Below are positions 1 to 8,756 of a stretch of DNA of 64,000 nt, piece after piece (the stretch's first letter is position 1; the number at the start of each line of letters is the position of its first letter). This stretch comes from Serratia marcescens (GTDB lineage: Bacteria; Pseudomonadota; Gammaproteobacteria; Enterobacterales; Enterobacteriaceae). The notes below the pieces were generated by a model. That model saw only the letters and a program-made list of their open reading frames with translations, made no database searches and had not been told where the DNA came from. A program made the translations under genes and the position numbers. The stretch is taken from contig NZ_JARVZZ010000001.1 of the NCBI RefSeq assembly GCF_029846115.1, positions 682,001-746,000 of the forward strand. The letters are read 5' to 3'.

Positions 1-1
1 C

Positions 2-292
2 GCGCAGGGGATGAGCATCGCCGTCGGCTGCATGTGGGTCGCCAACTTCGCGGTGTCGCAGTCGTTCCCGATGATCAACGACCACCCTTACCTGTTCTCG
101 CATTTCCACGGCGCCTTCCCGATGTGGATCTTTGCCGCCTGCTGCCTGTTCAGCTACTGGTTCATCGGCCGCTATATTCCGGAAACCAAAGGCGTTTCGC
201 TGGAAAAGATGGAGCAGGTGGTGCTGGCCAAACGCCACCGCCACCCCCTGCCCGACGGCAAGCCGCTGCCGCTGGAAAACGGCAAATCCTGA
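2..292 (+). CDS. MFS sugar transporter, C-terminal fragment
   Basis: The reading frame is open from the left edge and ends at the TGA at 290-292, so only the last ~96 residues are visible. They contain the final two membrane segments (around WVANFAVSQSF and PMWIFAACCLFSYWF) followed by PETKG, the signature that ends the last helix of the sugar-porter branch of the major facilitator superfamily. A hydrophilic basic tail follows. The gene 33 bases downstream encodes an IolI-like sugar isomerase, so the substrate may be a polyol such as myo-inositol; that is inference from context. The true start lies outside the window. Confidence 0.85.
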   Translation, partial: AQGMSIAVGCMWVANFAVSQSFPMINDHPYLFSHFHGAFPMWIFAACCLFSYWFIGRYIPETKGVSLEKMEQVVLAKRHRHPLPDGKPLPLENGKS

Positions 293-324
293 TCTCTCAA
301 CCCTGACCGCTGGAGTAATGCCTC

Positions 325-1161
325 ATGACCATTGCGCTGGACCGCTTCTGCATTAACCGCAAGATCGCGCCGAATCTCGATCTGGACAGTTTTTTCCGCC
401 TGGTGAAACGCTGCGGGCTCAGCAACGTTGAGCTGCGCAACGACATGCCCAGCGGCAAGGTAACCGACGATCTTAGCGACGCGCAGCTCAATGCGCTCGC
501 TGCGCAATACGGCATCGAGATCGTCACGATCAACGCCCTCGGCATGTTCAATCTGATGGATAATCCGGCGGCGCTGCTGCAGCGCGCCGAAGCATTGCTG
601 GCGCAGGCGCAGGCCATCCACAGCCGAGCGCTGGTGCTGTGCCCACACTGCAGCGCCGACGACATGCGCAGCGAGCAGCAAAAACGGGACGACACCCTCG
701 CCGCGCTGCAGCTGCTGGCGCCGCTGTTTGCGCGCTATGGCGTGCAGGGATACGTCGAGCCTCTGGGCTTCGGCATCAGCTCGCTGCGATCGTCGCTGCT
801 GACCCAGGCGCTCATCCGCGATTCGGGCGCACCGTACCGCATCGTGCTCGATACTTTCCACCACTACCTGAGCGGCGTGACGCAGGCCGACTTCGACGCG
901 CAAATCCAGGTGGCGCAGATCGGCCTGGTGCATCTGTCCGGCGTGGAGGATGGGCGGGATAAAGGCGCGCTGAGCGACGAAGAACGCATCATGCTGAGCG
1001 AGGGCGATCGGCTGGAGAGCCGCCGCCAGGTACAGAACCTGGAACGCCTGGGCTATACCGGCGTCTATGCCTTCGAGCCTTTCTCTTCGCAGTTGGACGG
1101 CTGGAGCGAAGCGGATATCGAACGGGAAATCCGCCAGAGCATCGCCCTGCTGCAAGAGTGA
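325..1161 (+). CDS. Sugar phosphate isomerase/epimerase, IolI-like TIM-barrel protein
   Basis: This 278-residue protein has the length and layout of xylose-isomerase-like TIM-barrel enzymes such as IolI (2-keto-myo-inositol isomerase). Visible landmarks are an N-terminal ELRNDMPSG strand-loop, a central YVEPLGFG with the metal-ligand Glu, LDTFHHYLSG with Asp and His ligands, HLSGVEDGRD, and a C-terminal FEPFS with the last Glu. It probably interconverts a keto-sugar or inosose in the cytoplasm using a divalent metal. It lies directly behind an MFS sugar transporter on the same strand, as in inositol catabolic loci. IolI is the best guess; a hydroxypyruvate- or tagatose-type epimerase is possible. 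A strong hairpin terminator follows at once. Confidence 0.7.
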   Translation: MTIALDRFCINRKIAPNLDLDSFFRLVKRCGLSNVELRNDMPSGKVTDDLSDAQLNALAAQYGIEIVTINALGMFNLMDNPAALLQRAEALLAQAQAIHSRALVLCPHCSADDMRSEQQKRDDTLAALQLLAPLFARYGVQGYVEPLGFGISSLRSSLLTQALIRDSGAPYRIVLDTFHHYLSGVTQADFDAQIQVAQIGLVHLSGVEDGRDKGALSDEERIMLSEGDRLESRRQVQNLERLGYTGVYAFEPFSSQLDGWSEADIEREIRQSIALLQE

Positions 1162-1162
1162 A

Positions 1163-1190
1163 AAAAACGGCCTCCGCGGAGGCCGTTTTT
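1163..1190. terminator. Bidirectional rho-independent terminator
   Basis: The perfect inverted repeat AACGGCCTCC/GGAGGCCGTT is flanked by A-tracts on the left and T-tracts on the right. It can therefore terminate both the rightward isomerase gene and the leftward fetAB operon. Confidence 0.9.
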
Positions 1191-1197
1191 CATGGCG

Positions 1198-1971
1198 TTA
1201 CTTCAGGTTGCCGACCACCAGCTGGTGGCGCTCGTTGTAAAACTTACGGTAGGCCAAATAGCAGGCGATAATGGTCGACAGGCTGGCGGTGGAAAGCAGC
1301 ATGAAGGTCACCATAATCTGGTATTTGATCGCTTTCACCGGGTCGATACCGGCGAAGATCAGCCCAGACATCATGCCCGGCAGGCTAACCAGCCCAACGG
1401 TTTTCGCCGAGTCCACGGTCGGAATCAGCGAAGCGCGGATGCTGTCGCGGATCAGCGCCGCCGAAGCGAACTTGGGCGTCGCCCCCAGGCTGAGCATCTC
1501 CTGAATCTTCTGCTGTTCGCTCTTGAAACGCTGGCCGAGGTTGGTGTAGCACAGCCCCACCGCCACCATGGCGTTACCGGCGATCATCCCGGAGATGGGG
1601 ATCACCTGCATCGGCGTAAATTCGATGGAGCCGGTCAATACCAGCACCGCCAGCGTCAGCACCGCGCCGGTGGTGATGGCGATAAACGACGTCACGAACG
1701 CATGTTCGACGTACTTGCTGCGTTTCTTGGCGTTGTAGGCCGCGTTAAAACAGATGAACAGCACCATCAACACGGTGAGCACCGCGTTATCCAGGTCGAA
1801 AATATACTTCAGCACGTAGCCGACGATGATCAGCTGCACCACCGCGCGGCAGATACTCCAGATAATGTCCTTTTCCAGCGCCAGCTTTTCCCGGTGGCTG
1901 ATCAGGATGGCGACCACCACCAGCACCATCGACAAGCCTAAGGATTCGTTGGTGATGTTATGCTGATTCAT
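1198..1971 (-). CDS. fetB: Iron export ABC transporter permease FetB (YbbM family)
   Basis: This 257-residue integral membrane protein has about six hydrophobic helices. It shows the hallmarks of the UPF0014/FetB family, including IPISGMIAGNAMVAVGL and the coupling-like stretch MLSLGATPKFASA. With FetA it forms an inner-membrane ABC exporter; in E. coli this pair is linked to iron efflux and oxidative-stress resistance. The start codon overlaps the end of fetA by 14 bases, so the two are translationally coupled. Its 3' end abuts the bidirectional terminator shared with the convergent isomerase gene. Confidence 0.9.
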   Translation of the reverse strand: MNQHNITNESLGLSMVLVVVAILISHREKLALEKDIIWSICRAVVQLIIVGYVLKYIFDLDNAVLTVLMVLFICFNAAYNAKKRSKYVEHAFVTSFIAITTGAVLTLAVLVLTGSIEFTPMQVIPISGMIAGNAMVAVGLCYTNLGQRFKSEQQKIQEMLSLGATPKFASAALIRDSIRASLIPTVDSAKTVGLVSLPGMMSGLIFAGIDPVKAIKYQIMVTFMLLSTASLSTIIACYLAYRKFYNERHQLVVGNLK

Positions 1972-2635
1972 GCTGTTGCTCCTGTTGTTCGGCGCCGTGC
2001 GCGCGCAGGGTGATCACCTCATCCGCATGCGCTATCTCTTCGGTATCGTGCGTCACCCACAGCACCGCCAGCCGGTGCTCCGCTACCAGCTGATGAACGA
2101 TTTCGTTGACGTTGCGCTTGTTTTCTTCGTCCAGCGCGCTGGTGATCTCATCGAGCAACAGCACCCGGGGCATAAACTGCAGGTTGCGGATCAGGGACAC
2201 GCGCTGCTTCTCCCCGCCGGACAGCTCATTGATGCTTTTGGTCAGCATCACCTCCGGCAACCCAAAACGCGTCAGATCGGCCTGCATTTTTCGTTCATCC
2301 GGCGACTGTTGACGGATCTGGTAGGGCAGCGCCAGATTGTCGTAAACCGTATTGCCGAACAGCGCCGGCGTCTGGAAGCAGTAGGAAACCTGCTTGCGAT
2401 ACGCCTCCGGCGATATCTCGCCGATCGCCCGTCCGTCGAAATAGAGGTTCCCGCTCGTCGGATCCATTAAAGAGGAGATGATTTTCAGCAGCGTGCTTTT
2501 CCCGCAGCCGGAAGGCCCGGTGATCAGTTTGAACTCGCCTTCACCCAGCGTGAAAGAGACGGAGTCCAGGATCACCTGGTTGTCTATTTGATAATGAATA
2601 TCATCCAATCTCAGTATGTCTTTCTTTTCCTTCAT
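1958..2635 (-). CDS. fetA: Iron export ABC transporter ATPase FetA (YbbL family)
   Basis: This 225-residue single-domain ABC ATPase has Walker A GPSGCGKST (residues 40-48), a Q-loop at CFQTP, the signature LSGGEKQR (138-145), Walker B VLLLDE (158-163) and the H-loop WVTHD. All catalytic motifs are intact. It energises FetB, whose gene overlaps its 3' end. The operon promoter should lie in the 190-base gap 2636-2825, where I recognise no specific operator. Confidence 0.9.
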   Translation of the reverse strand: MKEKKDILRLDDIHYQIDNQVILDSVSFTLGEGEFKLITGPSGCGKSTLLKIISSLMDPTSGNLYFDGRAIGEISPEAYRKQVSYCFQTPALFGNTVYDNLALPYQIRQQSPDERKMQADLTRFGLPEVMLTKSINELSGGEKQRVSLIRNLQFMPRVLLLDEITSALDEENKRNVNEIVHQLVAEHRLAVLWVTHDTEEIAHADEVITLRAHGAEQQEQQHESA

Positions 2636-2825
2636 TACGATGCCGGCTCCCTACACCTGTTCCCGTCTGAGCGATAAGTATATGGCTGCAAAAAACATCT
2701 TAGCAACGCCTGCGCGGGTGACAGAGAGCGGAGAGGAGGATTGGCGGAGCAAAACGCCCCGCCAAATGATAAATTTAATTAATCATTAGCTGTAGGAATA
2801 GTCAAAAGCGACCGCCAGGGTCGAA

Positions 2826-3113
2826 TCACTCTTTTTTTATCGCTGCCTGTTCGTCGCAGCTGTACCAGCGTAGAGAATTGTTGATGCTGCGGTGGGTGCA
2901 GTGAACCTTGCCCTCCTTTTCCAGCGCCAGCAGCAGGGTGCGGGTGGTATAAATGTTTTCACCGCATTTATCCGCCAGTTCACGCGTCTTCGGCCATTGC
3001 TCCGGCGGGGGATGATGGCCCCCGGCCCCTTCCACACGCTCCCTGCACAATCCTTGCAACACATCCAGCATCAGCGATTTTCTACTTTCAAACGTTTTCG
3101 GCACCTTGGCCAT
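2826..3113 (-). CDS. PapI/FaeA-like small winged-helix regulator
   Basis: This is a 95-residue basic protein with a strong ribosome-binding site (AGGAGG, 7 bases before the ATG). It contains a compact helix-turn-helix, roughly residues 40-75: TRELADKCGENIYTTRTLLL followed by LEKEGKV. This matches the pattern of PapI/FaeA-family fimbrial phase-variation regulators, which bind with Lrp near Dam GATC sites. Its position fits: it is divergent from the fimbrial operon starting at 4220, just as papI is divergent from papBA. The N-terminus is longer than in PapI. The family call rests on the HTH pattern and context, not on an alignment. Confidence 0.65.
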   Translation of the reverse strand: MAKVPKTFESRKSLMLDVLQGLCRERVEGAGGHHPPPEQWPKTRELADKCGENIYTTRTLLLALEKEGKVHCTHRSINNSLRWYSCDEQAAIKKE

Positions 3114-4219
3114 AGCATTCCTCCTGAGTGGTTACTGCTGAGCTCCCCGCTCATGGCTGCACGTCAGCGATGCGCAGGGGGATAAATCACGGCGGTGTCC
3201 GCGCAAACGGCGTTGTTCCGATAAAATAGACCTGGCGCTGTCGAACACCGCGAGAATGAATATTTATTAATGAATCCAACCTTTGCAGATAAAATGTCAT
3301 GCATTGACCCTCGGATTTTTCACTAGGATTTTTCTGTGCAATTTTTTTCACGGTTATCATGGTACGAAGATGTTTAAACAATCCCATAACGAACCGCAAA
3401 GAAATAATTACCAACATCGTCAACGCATTCGCCTTACCTCTGCTAAAAGCATTAATCTCAGTAATCATTCCATTGATCATCCTTTCATTATCACTTAGGT
3501 CATTATTATATGATGAACATGGCATTTCCTGCCCTTTTCTGGTTAATCACAATGGGTTAAATAACATAAATGCGTCAAAAAAATAGCATCGGATAAGAAT
3601 AATCTCCCCTCCATCATATTGTTATTTTTTTGTTAAAAACACGTCGTCACCCCAGGAATTGGCGTTGGAACGCCATACGGACAACTAATCACACAAAATT
3701 ATATAAAACAAATGCTTATGTTTTTCATTTTGTTTCATAAAGAAAATTTTTCAATGACCGTCAAAGCGGAATATTAGCAAAGCGATATTGCGCATTGTAG
3801 GGCAACAGCTATTCCAGTCGATCTAATATCTCGCATAACCTTATTTATACAGTGATTTATTCTGGATAATATTTACATACGATCTATTGGTTTTTGATCT
3901 TATATTTAACTTTTTCCTTTTGGTTTTATATTCTGAATTTGACTTATTTTAATAAAATCTATTTCCAAGCAATGCTATTGTTTGCAAGAATATTCCCAGC
4001 AAAACGCCATGCCGACATTCGGTTTTTAAAATCAAATAAAACCGACTAAACATCACATAACCATTTCGTTATTGAAAACAAATAACGAAGGGTGTGCGTA
4101 TTGCCCAAAGCAAAAGGATCTGGCTCCCATCGCAGCGCAGCTGACAAGGCGTTGCCGCTCTGCGGGGATTTAGGTGTGCTTTTCTTTTTATTTAAATACT
4201 CTCTACAGGAACCTGAGAA
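3114..4219. promoter_or_regulatory. AT-rich 1.1 kb spacer upstream of fimbrial operon with clustered GATC sites
   Basis: This is the longest gene-free stretch in the window. From about 3280 to 4100 it is strikingly AT-rich compared with the GC-rich surroundings. It holds five GATC (Dam) sites, beginning at 3475, 3820, 3881, 3896 and 4117. Three of them (3820, 3881, 3896) are clustered, each within CGATCT or TGATCT in AT-rich sequence, about 320-400 bases before the first pilin. Divergent PapI-like regulator, AT-rich spacer and GATC sites together resemble pap-type Lrp/Dam switches. Short open frames inside (3187-3525 minus, 3359-3586 plus) look non-coding. Confidence 0.5.
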
Positions 4220-4750
4220 ATGAAACTGAATAAATTAATGCTGGCGACCGTCATTGCTTTTTCCACCGCCTCCGTTGCACATGCGGCGCCTAACCAGGGC
4301 AGCGGCACCGTGACCTTTAGCGGTGAAATTATCGATGCGCCTTGCAGCATCACGCCGGACTCCGTCGATCAAACCGTCCCGATGGGCCAGATCAGCAGCC
4401 GCATCCTGGCCAAAGAAGGCAAATCCAGTGCCGAACCCTTCAGCATTGAGCTGAAAGACTGCGCGCTCAACACCATGAAAAACGTCAAGGTGACCTTCAC
4501 CGGCACGCCGGATGCCGTCAACAGCAAACTGCTGGCGTTGAGCGGTTCCGCCAGCGGCGCGGGCATCGTGATTTACGACCAGTTGCACGCCAAGGACGTT
4601 GAGTTGGGCACCGCAACGGACGGCCAGGGCCTGAACGAAGGCAACAACGCCCTGAAATTCGCCGCATACCTGCAAGGCAACAGCGCTTCCGGCGCCGTCG
4701 TGCCGGGCAAGTTCACCAGCGTGGCGAACTTTACCCTGGCTTATCAGTAA
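4220..4750 (+). CDS. Major fimbrial subunit, MrpA/FimA-type pilin
   Basis: This 176-residue pilin precursor has a signal peptide ending near AHAA (residues 20-23). The single Ig-like pilin domain carries the conserved cysteine pair C42 and C81. It has the GTVTFSGEIIDAPCSI entry strand and ends in the usual penultimate-tyrosine motif LAYQ, used for chaperone recognition. It resembles Proteus MrpA. Its position first in the operon, and the stem-loop directly behind it, fit the abundant shaft subunit. The subunit is exported by Sec, capped by the chaperone (8002) and polymerised through the usher (5470). Confidence 0.9.
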   Translation: MKLNKLMLATVIAFSTASVAHAAPNQGSGTVTFSGEIIDAPCSITPDSVDQTVPMGQISSRILAKEGKSSAEPFSIELKDCALNTMKNVKVTFTGTPDAVNSKLLALSGSASGAGIVIYDQLHAKDVELGTATDGQGLNEGNNALKFAAYLQGNSASGAVVPGKFTSVANFTLAYQ

Positions 4751-4758
4751 GCCTCGTT

Positions 4759-4782
4759 GGGGATGCCGGCACGGGCATCCCC
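4759..4782 (+). other. Intercistronic stem-loop after the major pilin gene
   Basis: The inverted repeat GGGGATGCC/GGCATCCCC has a 6-base loop and starts 8 bases after the pilin stop. No T-tract follows, so it is more likely a partial terminator or mRNA-stabilising hairpin than a full terminator. Such a structure would raise major-pilin output over downstream genes. Confidence 0.7.
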
Positions 4783-4838
4783 ATGCTTAACGACGCCGGC
4801 TCCGGCAAAGGAACCGATCTCGACAGGGAGAAGCCAGC

Positions 4839-5390
4839 ATGACCATCCATTGGCGAGGCGCATTGCTGATCGCGCTCAGCATCGGCAGCGCTAGCGCCAC
4901 GGCGAAAACTCAGGGCCACGGCAAAGTCAGCCTGGGCGGCGAAATCGTCGAAACGCCATGCAACATCGCCGGTGACAGTCTGGATCAAACCGTTGATTTC
5001 GGGCTGGTTTCAATGAGCGACGCCGGGCGGGATGCCCAGCCGAGCCTCATCGGAAGCCGCCGCCACTTCGCCATCAGGCTGGTGAACTGCGAACTGGCCA
5101 GCCAGATAAAGCCCGATTTTATTTATCGCGCGGCCAACCTCACCTTCAGCGGCATCGCGGATAGCCAAGATCCGCAATGGCTCGCCGTCCAGGGCGAGGC
5201 GCGCGGCATGGCTATCGAGTTGCTGACCGACGCCGGTACCCCGATCCCGCTCGGCAGCACGACCGCAGATTATCTGATCGTCGCCGGCGACAACACGCTG
5301 CGCTTTGGCGCCCAGTTGCGCATTCACCCCGACAGGGCACGGGCGGGCGGTTTCAGCTCATTGGCCAAATTTACCCTGTCTTATCTGTAG
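4839..5390 (+). CDS. Minor fimbrial subunit (second pilin)
   Basis: This 183-residue pilin-family protein has a short signal peptide (cleavage near SATA, residues 18-22), the GKVSLGGEIVETPCNI motif, a cysteine pair at C41 and C84, and a C-terminus LSYL. It is more diverged from the major pilin than the terminal subunit at 10302. Lying between the major pilin and the usher, it occupies the position of MrpB/PapH-type subunits that initiate, anchor or terminate the fimbria. Which of these roles it has cannot be told from sequence alone. Confidence 0.85.
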   Translation: MTIHWRGALLIALSIGSASATAKTQGHGKVSLGGEIVETPCNIAGDSLDQTVDFGLVSMSDAGRDAQPSLIGSRRHFAIRLVNCELASQIKPDFIYRAANLTFSGIADSQDPQWLAVQGEARGMAIELLTDAGTPIPLGSTTADYLIVAGDNTLRFGAQLRIHPDRARAGGFSSLAKFTLSYL

Positions 5391-5469
5391 CCGGTTTTCG
5401 TTAGGAACGCTGTACAGCATTACGTATTCAGGTCGTACGGGATGACCTGCTATTAGGCGCGGATTTGCC

Positions 5470-7971
5470 ATGAGTGATCATTCTATGACGTCTTTACTGA
5501 CAATAAAAAAAACGCCCATCATCGTCATTCTCTCTTTTCTCTGGGCAAAACCGGTCTTTTCCGCCACGGAATTCAATACCGACGTGTTGGATATCGGCGA
5601 ACGCAGCAAAGTGGACTTATCCCGCTTTTCCGACGCCGGTTACGTCATGCCGGGCACCTATCTGCTGGATATCAAAATCAACCAGAAAACGCTGCCCCAG
5701 CGCAGCATTCAGTATTTCCCGTCGCCGGATGACAAGAGCGGCAGCCAGGTGTGCCTGCCGCCTGACCTGGTGGAAAAAATGGCGCTGAAAGAAGAAGTGG
5801 CCAAAAAAGTCACCCTGTGGCACGACAACCAGTGTGCCGACATTCGCGGCATCAAAGGCGCAACCATTTCCGACCGCATCAGCGGCGGCGTACTGGCGAT
5901 CACCATTCCGCAGGCCTGGATGAAATATTCCGATCCCGACTGGACGCCGCCCGAGCAGTGGGACGATGGCATCCCCGGCATGCTGCTGGATTACAATCTC
6001 AGCGGCCAAATCGGCAAACAGCACCACGACAACGGAACCACCGAAAGCCTCAGCAGCTACGGTACGTTGGGCGCCAACCTGGGCGCCTGGCGCCTGCGCG
6101 CCGATTACCAGACCGACTTCAACCAACAATACGGCCGGCGCGACAGCAATTTCGACTGGAATCAGATCTACGCATACCGCGCGCTGCCGATGCAGGCCGC
6201 CAGGCTGACGCTGGGCGAAATCTACCTGAATTCGCCGGTGTTCGACGCCTACCGTTTTACCGGCCTCAACCTCGCCAGCGACGAACGCATGCTGCCGCCC
6301 AACCTGCAGGGTTACGCGCCTGAAGTACGCGGCATCGCCAAAAGCAATGCCCGGATCACCGTCTCTCAGGAAGGCCGCACGCTGTATCAAACCACAGTGC
6401 CCGCCGGGCCGTTCGCCATCCAGGATCTCAGCAGTTCGGTACGCGGCAAACTGGATGTGAAAGTGGAAGAACAAGACGGCAGCGTTTCCACTTTTCAGGT
6501 AGATACCGCCAGCATTCCTTATCTGACCCGCCCCGGCTACGTGCGCTATAACATGGCGCTGGGCAAGCCGTCTGCCTACGATCACCGCACGCAAGGGTCG
6601 GTGTTCTCTGCCGGCGATTTCTCCTGGGGGTTGAGCAACGCCTGGTCGCTATACGGCGGCGCACTGATCGGCGGCGATTACAACGCCTGGGCCCTCGGCC
6701 TGGGGCGTGACCTGAACCTGTTCGGCGCCCTGTCGGTGGACGCCACGCAGTCGATCGCGCGCCTGCCCAATGAACCCAGCGCCAAAGGCATGTCATTCAA
6801 GGTCAACTACGCCAAACGTTTCGACGAACTCAACGGCCAAATCACCTTTGCCGGCTACCGCTTTTCGCAGCGCAAATTTATGACCATGTCGCAGTACCTG
6901 CAGGCACGCTACGGCGACATTGACGATCGCTACAGCGGCCGACAAAAAGAGTTGTATACCGTCACCGCCAGCAAAACCTTTATGGCGGAGGACAGCGCTC
7001 AGGCGATCACCGCTTATCTGACCTACTCACACCAGACTTACTGGGACGCCGGTGCGCAAAATCGCTACGGCATGTCGACCAGCAAGCTGTTCGACTTCGG
7101 CGGGATCAGCAATATCACCGCCTCGTTGGCGGCCTATCGCACTCACTATCGGGGCCGCACCGACGATAGCGCGATGCTCAATTTCACCGTGCCTATCGGC
7201 GAGCACAACCGCCTGGGCTACGCGCTGCAGGTCAATAACCACGACGTGACCCAAACGGCGACCTACACCGACAACAGCGACATCAACAATACCTGGCAGG
7301 TCGGCAGCGGCGTCACCCAGTCCGGCAAACCGACGGCGAGCGGTTACTACACCCATAACGCGTCGTTCGGCACGCTCAACGCCAACGCGTCTTATCAGCA
7401 GGGCAGTTACTCCTCGATAGGCGGAACTTTCCGCGGCGGCCTGACCGCTACCCGGCACGGCGTCGCCGCGCACCAGAACGCCAGCAACGGCGGCAGCCGC
7501 ATGATGCTGGATACCAACGGTGTCGCCGGCGTGCCGATCAACAACGGCCGCGCTTACAGCAACCGCTTCGGGTTGGCGGTGATCTCGGATATCACCAGCT
7601 ACTACAACACCGATACGCGCATCGACGTCAACAAGCTGGCGGACGACGTTGAAGCCACACGCGCGGTGGTGCAGGGCACGCTGACTGAAGGCGCCATCGG
7701 TTATCGCCACTTCGAGGTGGTGAAAGGCAGCAAGCTGTTGGCCACCATCAAGCTGGCGGACGGCAGCGAACCGCCGTTCGGCGCCACGGTGCTGAGTGCG
7801 ACCGGACGGGAGATCGCGGTGGTGAACGACGGCGGATCGGTGTATCTGACCGGCGTCCAACCGGAAGAACGGTTGGACGTCGCCTGGGAAGGCCGCCGTC
7901 AGTGCCGCATCGCCATCCCAGGCGCCGCCAAACCGCTGGACCGGCTGCTGTTGCCGTGCGCCAAACCGTAA
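5470..7971 (+). CDS. Fimbrial outer-membrane usher (FimD/PapC family)
   Basis: This 833-residue protein has the size of a complete usher. It has a signal peptide (residues ~15-32, ending VFSA), then the periplasmic N-terminal domain that binds chaperone-subunit complexes (FNTDVLDIG to QCADI). The 24-strand beta-barrel with its plug domain contains the usher signatures GYAPEVRGIAKSNARITVSQ (about 285-304) and YQTTVPAGPFAIQDL. C-terminal domains end in QCRIAIP. It assembles the pilins encoded on both sides. No truncation or frameshift is visible. Confidence 0.95.
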   Translation: MSDHSMTSLLTIKKTPIIVILSFLWAKPVFSATEFNTDVLDIGERSKVDLSRFSDAGYVMPGTYLLDIKINQKTLPQRSIQYFPSPDDKSGSQVCLPPDLVEKMALKEEVAKKVTLWHDNQCADIRGIKGATISDRISGGVLAITIPQAWMKYSDPDWTPPEQWDDGIPGMLLDYNLSGQIGKQHHDNGTTESLSSYGTLGANLGAWRLRADYQTDFNQQYGRRDSNFDWNQIYAYRALPMQAARLTLGEIYLNSPVFDAYRFTGLNLASDERMLPPNLQGYAPEVRGIAKSNARITVSQEGRTLYQTTVPAGPFAIQDLSSSVRGKLDVKVEEQDGSVSTFQVDTASIPYLTRPGYVRYNMALGKPSAYDHRTQGSVFSAGDFSWGLSNAWSLYGGALIGGDYNAWALGLGRDLNLFGALSVDATQSIARLPNEPSAKGMSFKVNYAKRFDELNGQITFAGYRFSQRKFMTMSQYLQARYGDIDDRYSGRQKELYTVTASKTFMAEDSAQAITAYLTYSHQTYWDAGAQNRYGMSTSKLFDFGGISNITASLAAYRTHYRGRTDDSAMLNFTVPIGEHNRLGYALQVNNHDVTQTATYTDNSDINNTWQVGSGVTQSGKPTASGYYTHNASFGTLNANASYQQGSYSSIGGTFRGGLTATRHGVAAHQNASNGGSRMMLDTNGVAGVPINNGRAYSNRFGLAVISDITSYYNTDTRIDVNKLADDVEATRAVVQGTLTEGAIGYRHFEVVKGSKLLATIKLADGSEPPFGATVLSATGREIAVVNDGGSVYLTGVQPEERLDVAWEGRRQCRIAIPGAAKPLDRLLLPCAKP

Positions 7972-8001
7972 TCCGCAACACATTGAGAGTAGACGAATAA
8001 C

Positions 8002-8745
8002 ATGAACAAACATTCGATAGCAGTAACCGCGGGCAGCCTGGCGTTGATGACGCTGGTTTCGACGGCCGACGCGGCGATCGCGTTGGATCGCACGCGCGCC
8101 ATCTATGTGAGCGACGCCAAATCGATCAGCCTTAACATAACCAATGAGAACAAAGAGTTGCCATTTCTTGCTCAGGCCTGGATCGAGAATGCGCAACATC
8201 AAAAGATCGTTTCGCCGCTGGTGGTATTGCCGCCGCTGCAACGGGTGGAAGCCGGGGAACGCAGCGTCGTGCGCATTACCAAAACGCCGGAAGCCGAGCT
8301 ATTGCCGCAAGATCGCGAATCGGTGTTTTATTTCAATTTGCGCGAAATTCCGCCCAAAAGCAGCAAAGCCAACGTGATGCAGCTGGCGCTGCAAACGCAG
8401 ATCAAACTGTTCTTCCGCCCGAAGGCCATCGTCGCCCCGCAGGGTGAGATATGGCAAGAGCAGCTGGTGTTCCACAAAACCGCCGACGGTTTCACCATCG
8501 AAAACCCGACGCCGTTCCACATCACGCTGACCGGCATCGCCCGTCAGACGCAGAAACAAGGCGGTGGCGCGATCGGCGATTTTCAGCCGGTGATGCTGTC
8601 CCCCAAATCCAGCGAAAAAGTGCGTTTGCGCGACAATGGGTTCGACGCCTTCGTCGTCACCTATATCAATGATTTCGGCGGCCACCCCGAGTTGCGCTTC
8701 ACCTGCAGCGTTAACCTCTGCACCGCCGCAACCGGGAAAAAATAA
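8002..8745 (+). CDS. Periplasmic fimbrial chaperone (PapD family)
   Basis: This 247-residue protein has a signal peptide (to about residue 25) and two Ig-like domains. The subunit-binding arginine is in the first strand (ALDRTRAIYV) and the paired lysine is in QIKLFFRP. The FYFNLREIPP motif of PapD-type chaperones is present. It donates a beta-strand to the pilins in the periplasm and hands them to the usher. It is the only chaperone in the locus, so it must serve all subunits. It follows the usher by 30 bases. Confidence 0.95.
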   Translation: MNKHSIAVTAGSLALMTLVSTADAAIALDRTRAIYVSDAKSISLNITNENKELPFLAQAWIENAQHQKIVSPLVVLPPLQRVEAGERSVVRITKTPEAELLPQDRESVFYFNLREIPPKSSKANVMQLALQTQIKLFFRPKAIVAPQGEIWQEQLVFHKTADGFTIENPTPFHITLTGIARQTQKQGGGAIGDFQPVMLSPKSSEKVRLRDNGFDAFVVTYINDFGGHPELRFTCSVNLCTAATGKK

Positions 8746-8756
8746 GGAGATACGGC

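Noticed and set aside
3187..3586. Two short open frames inside the fimbrial upstream spacer (minus 3187-3525; plus 3359-3586)
   Set aside because: They overlap each other on opposite strands, have no ribosome-binding site that I can see, show AT-driven composition and match no protein I recognise.
3114..4219. Invertible promoter element as in Proteus MR/P
   Set aside because: I found no long inverted repeats bounding a segment and no recombinase gene near the operon.
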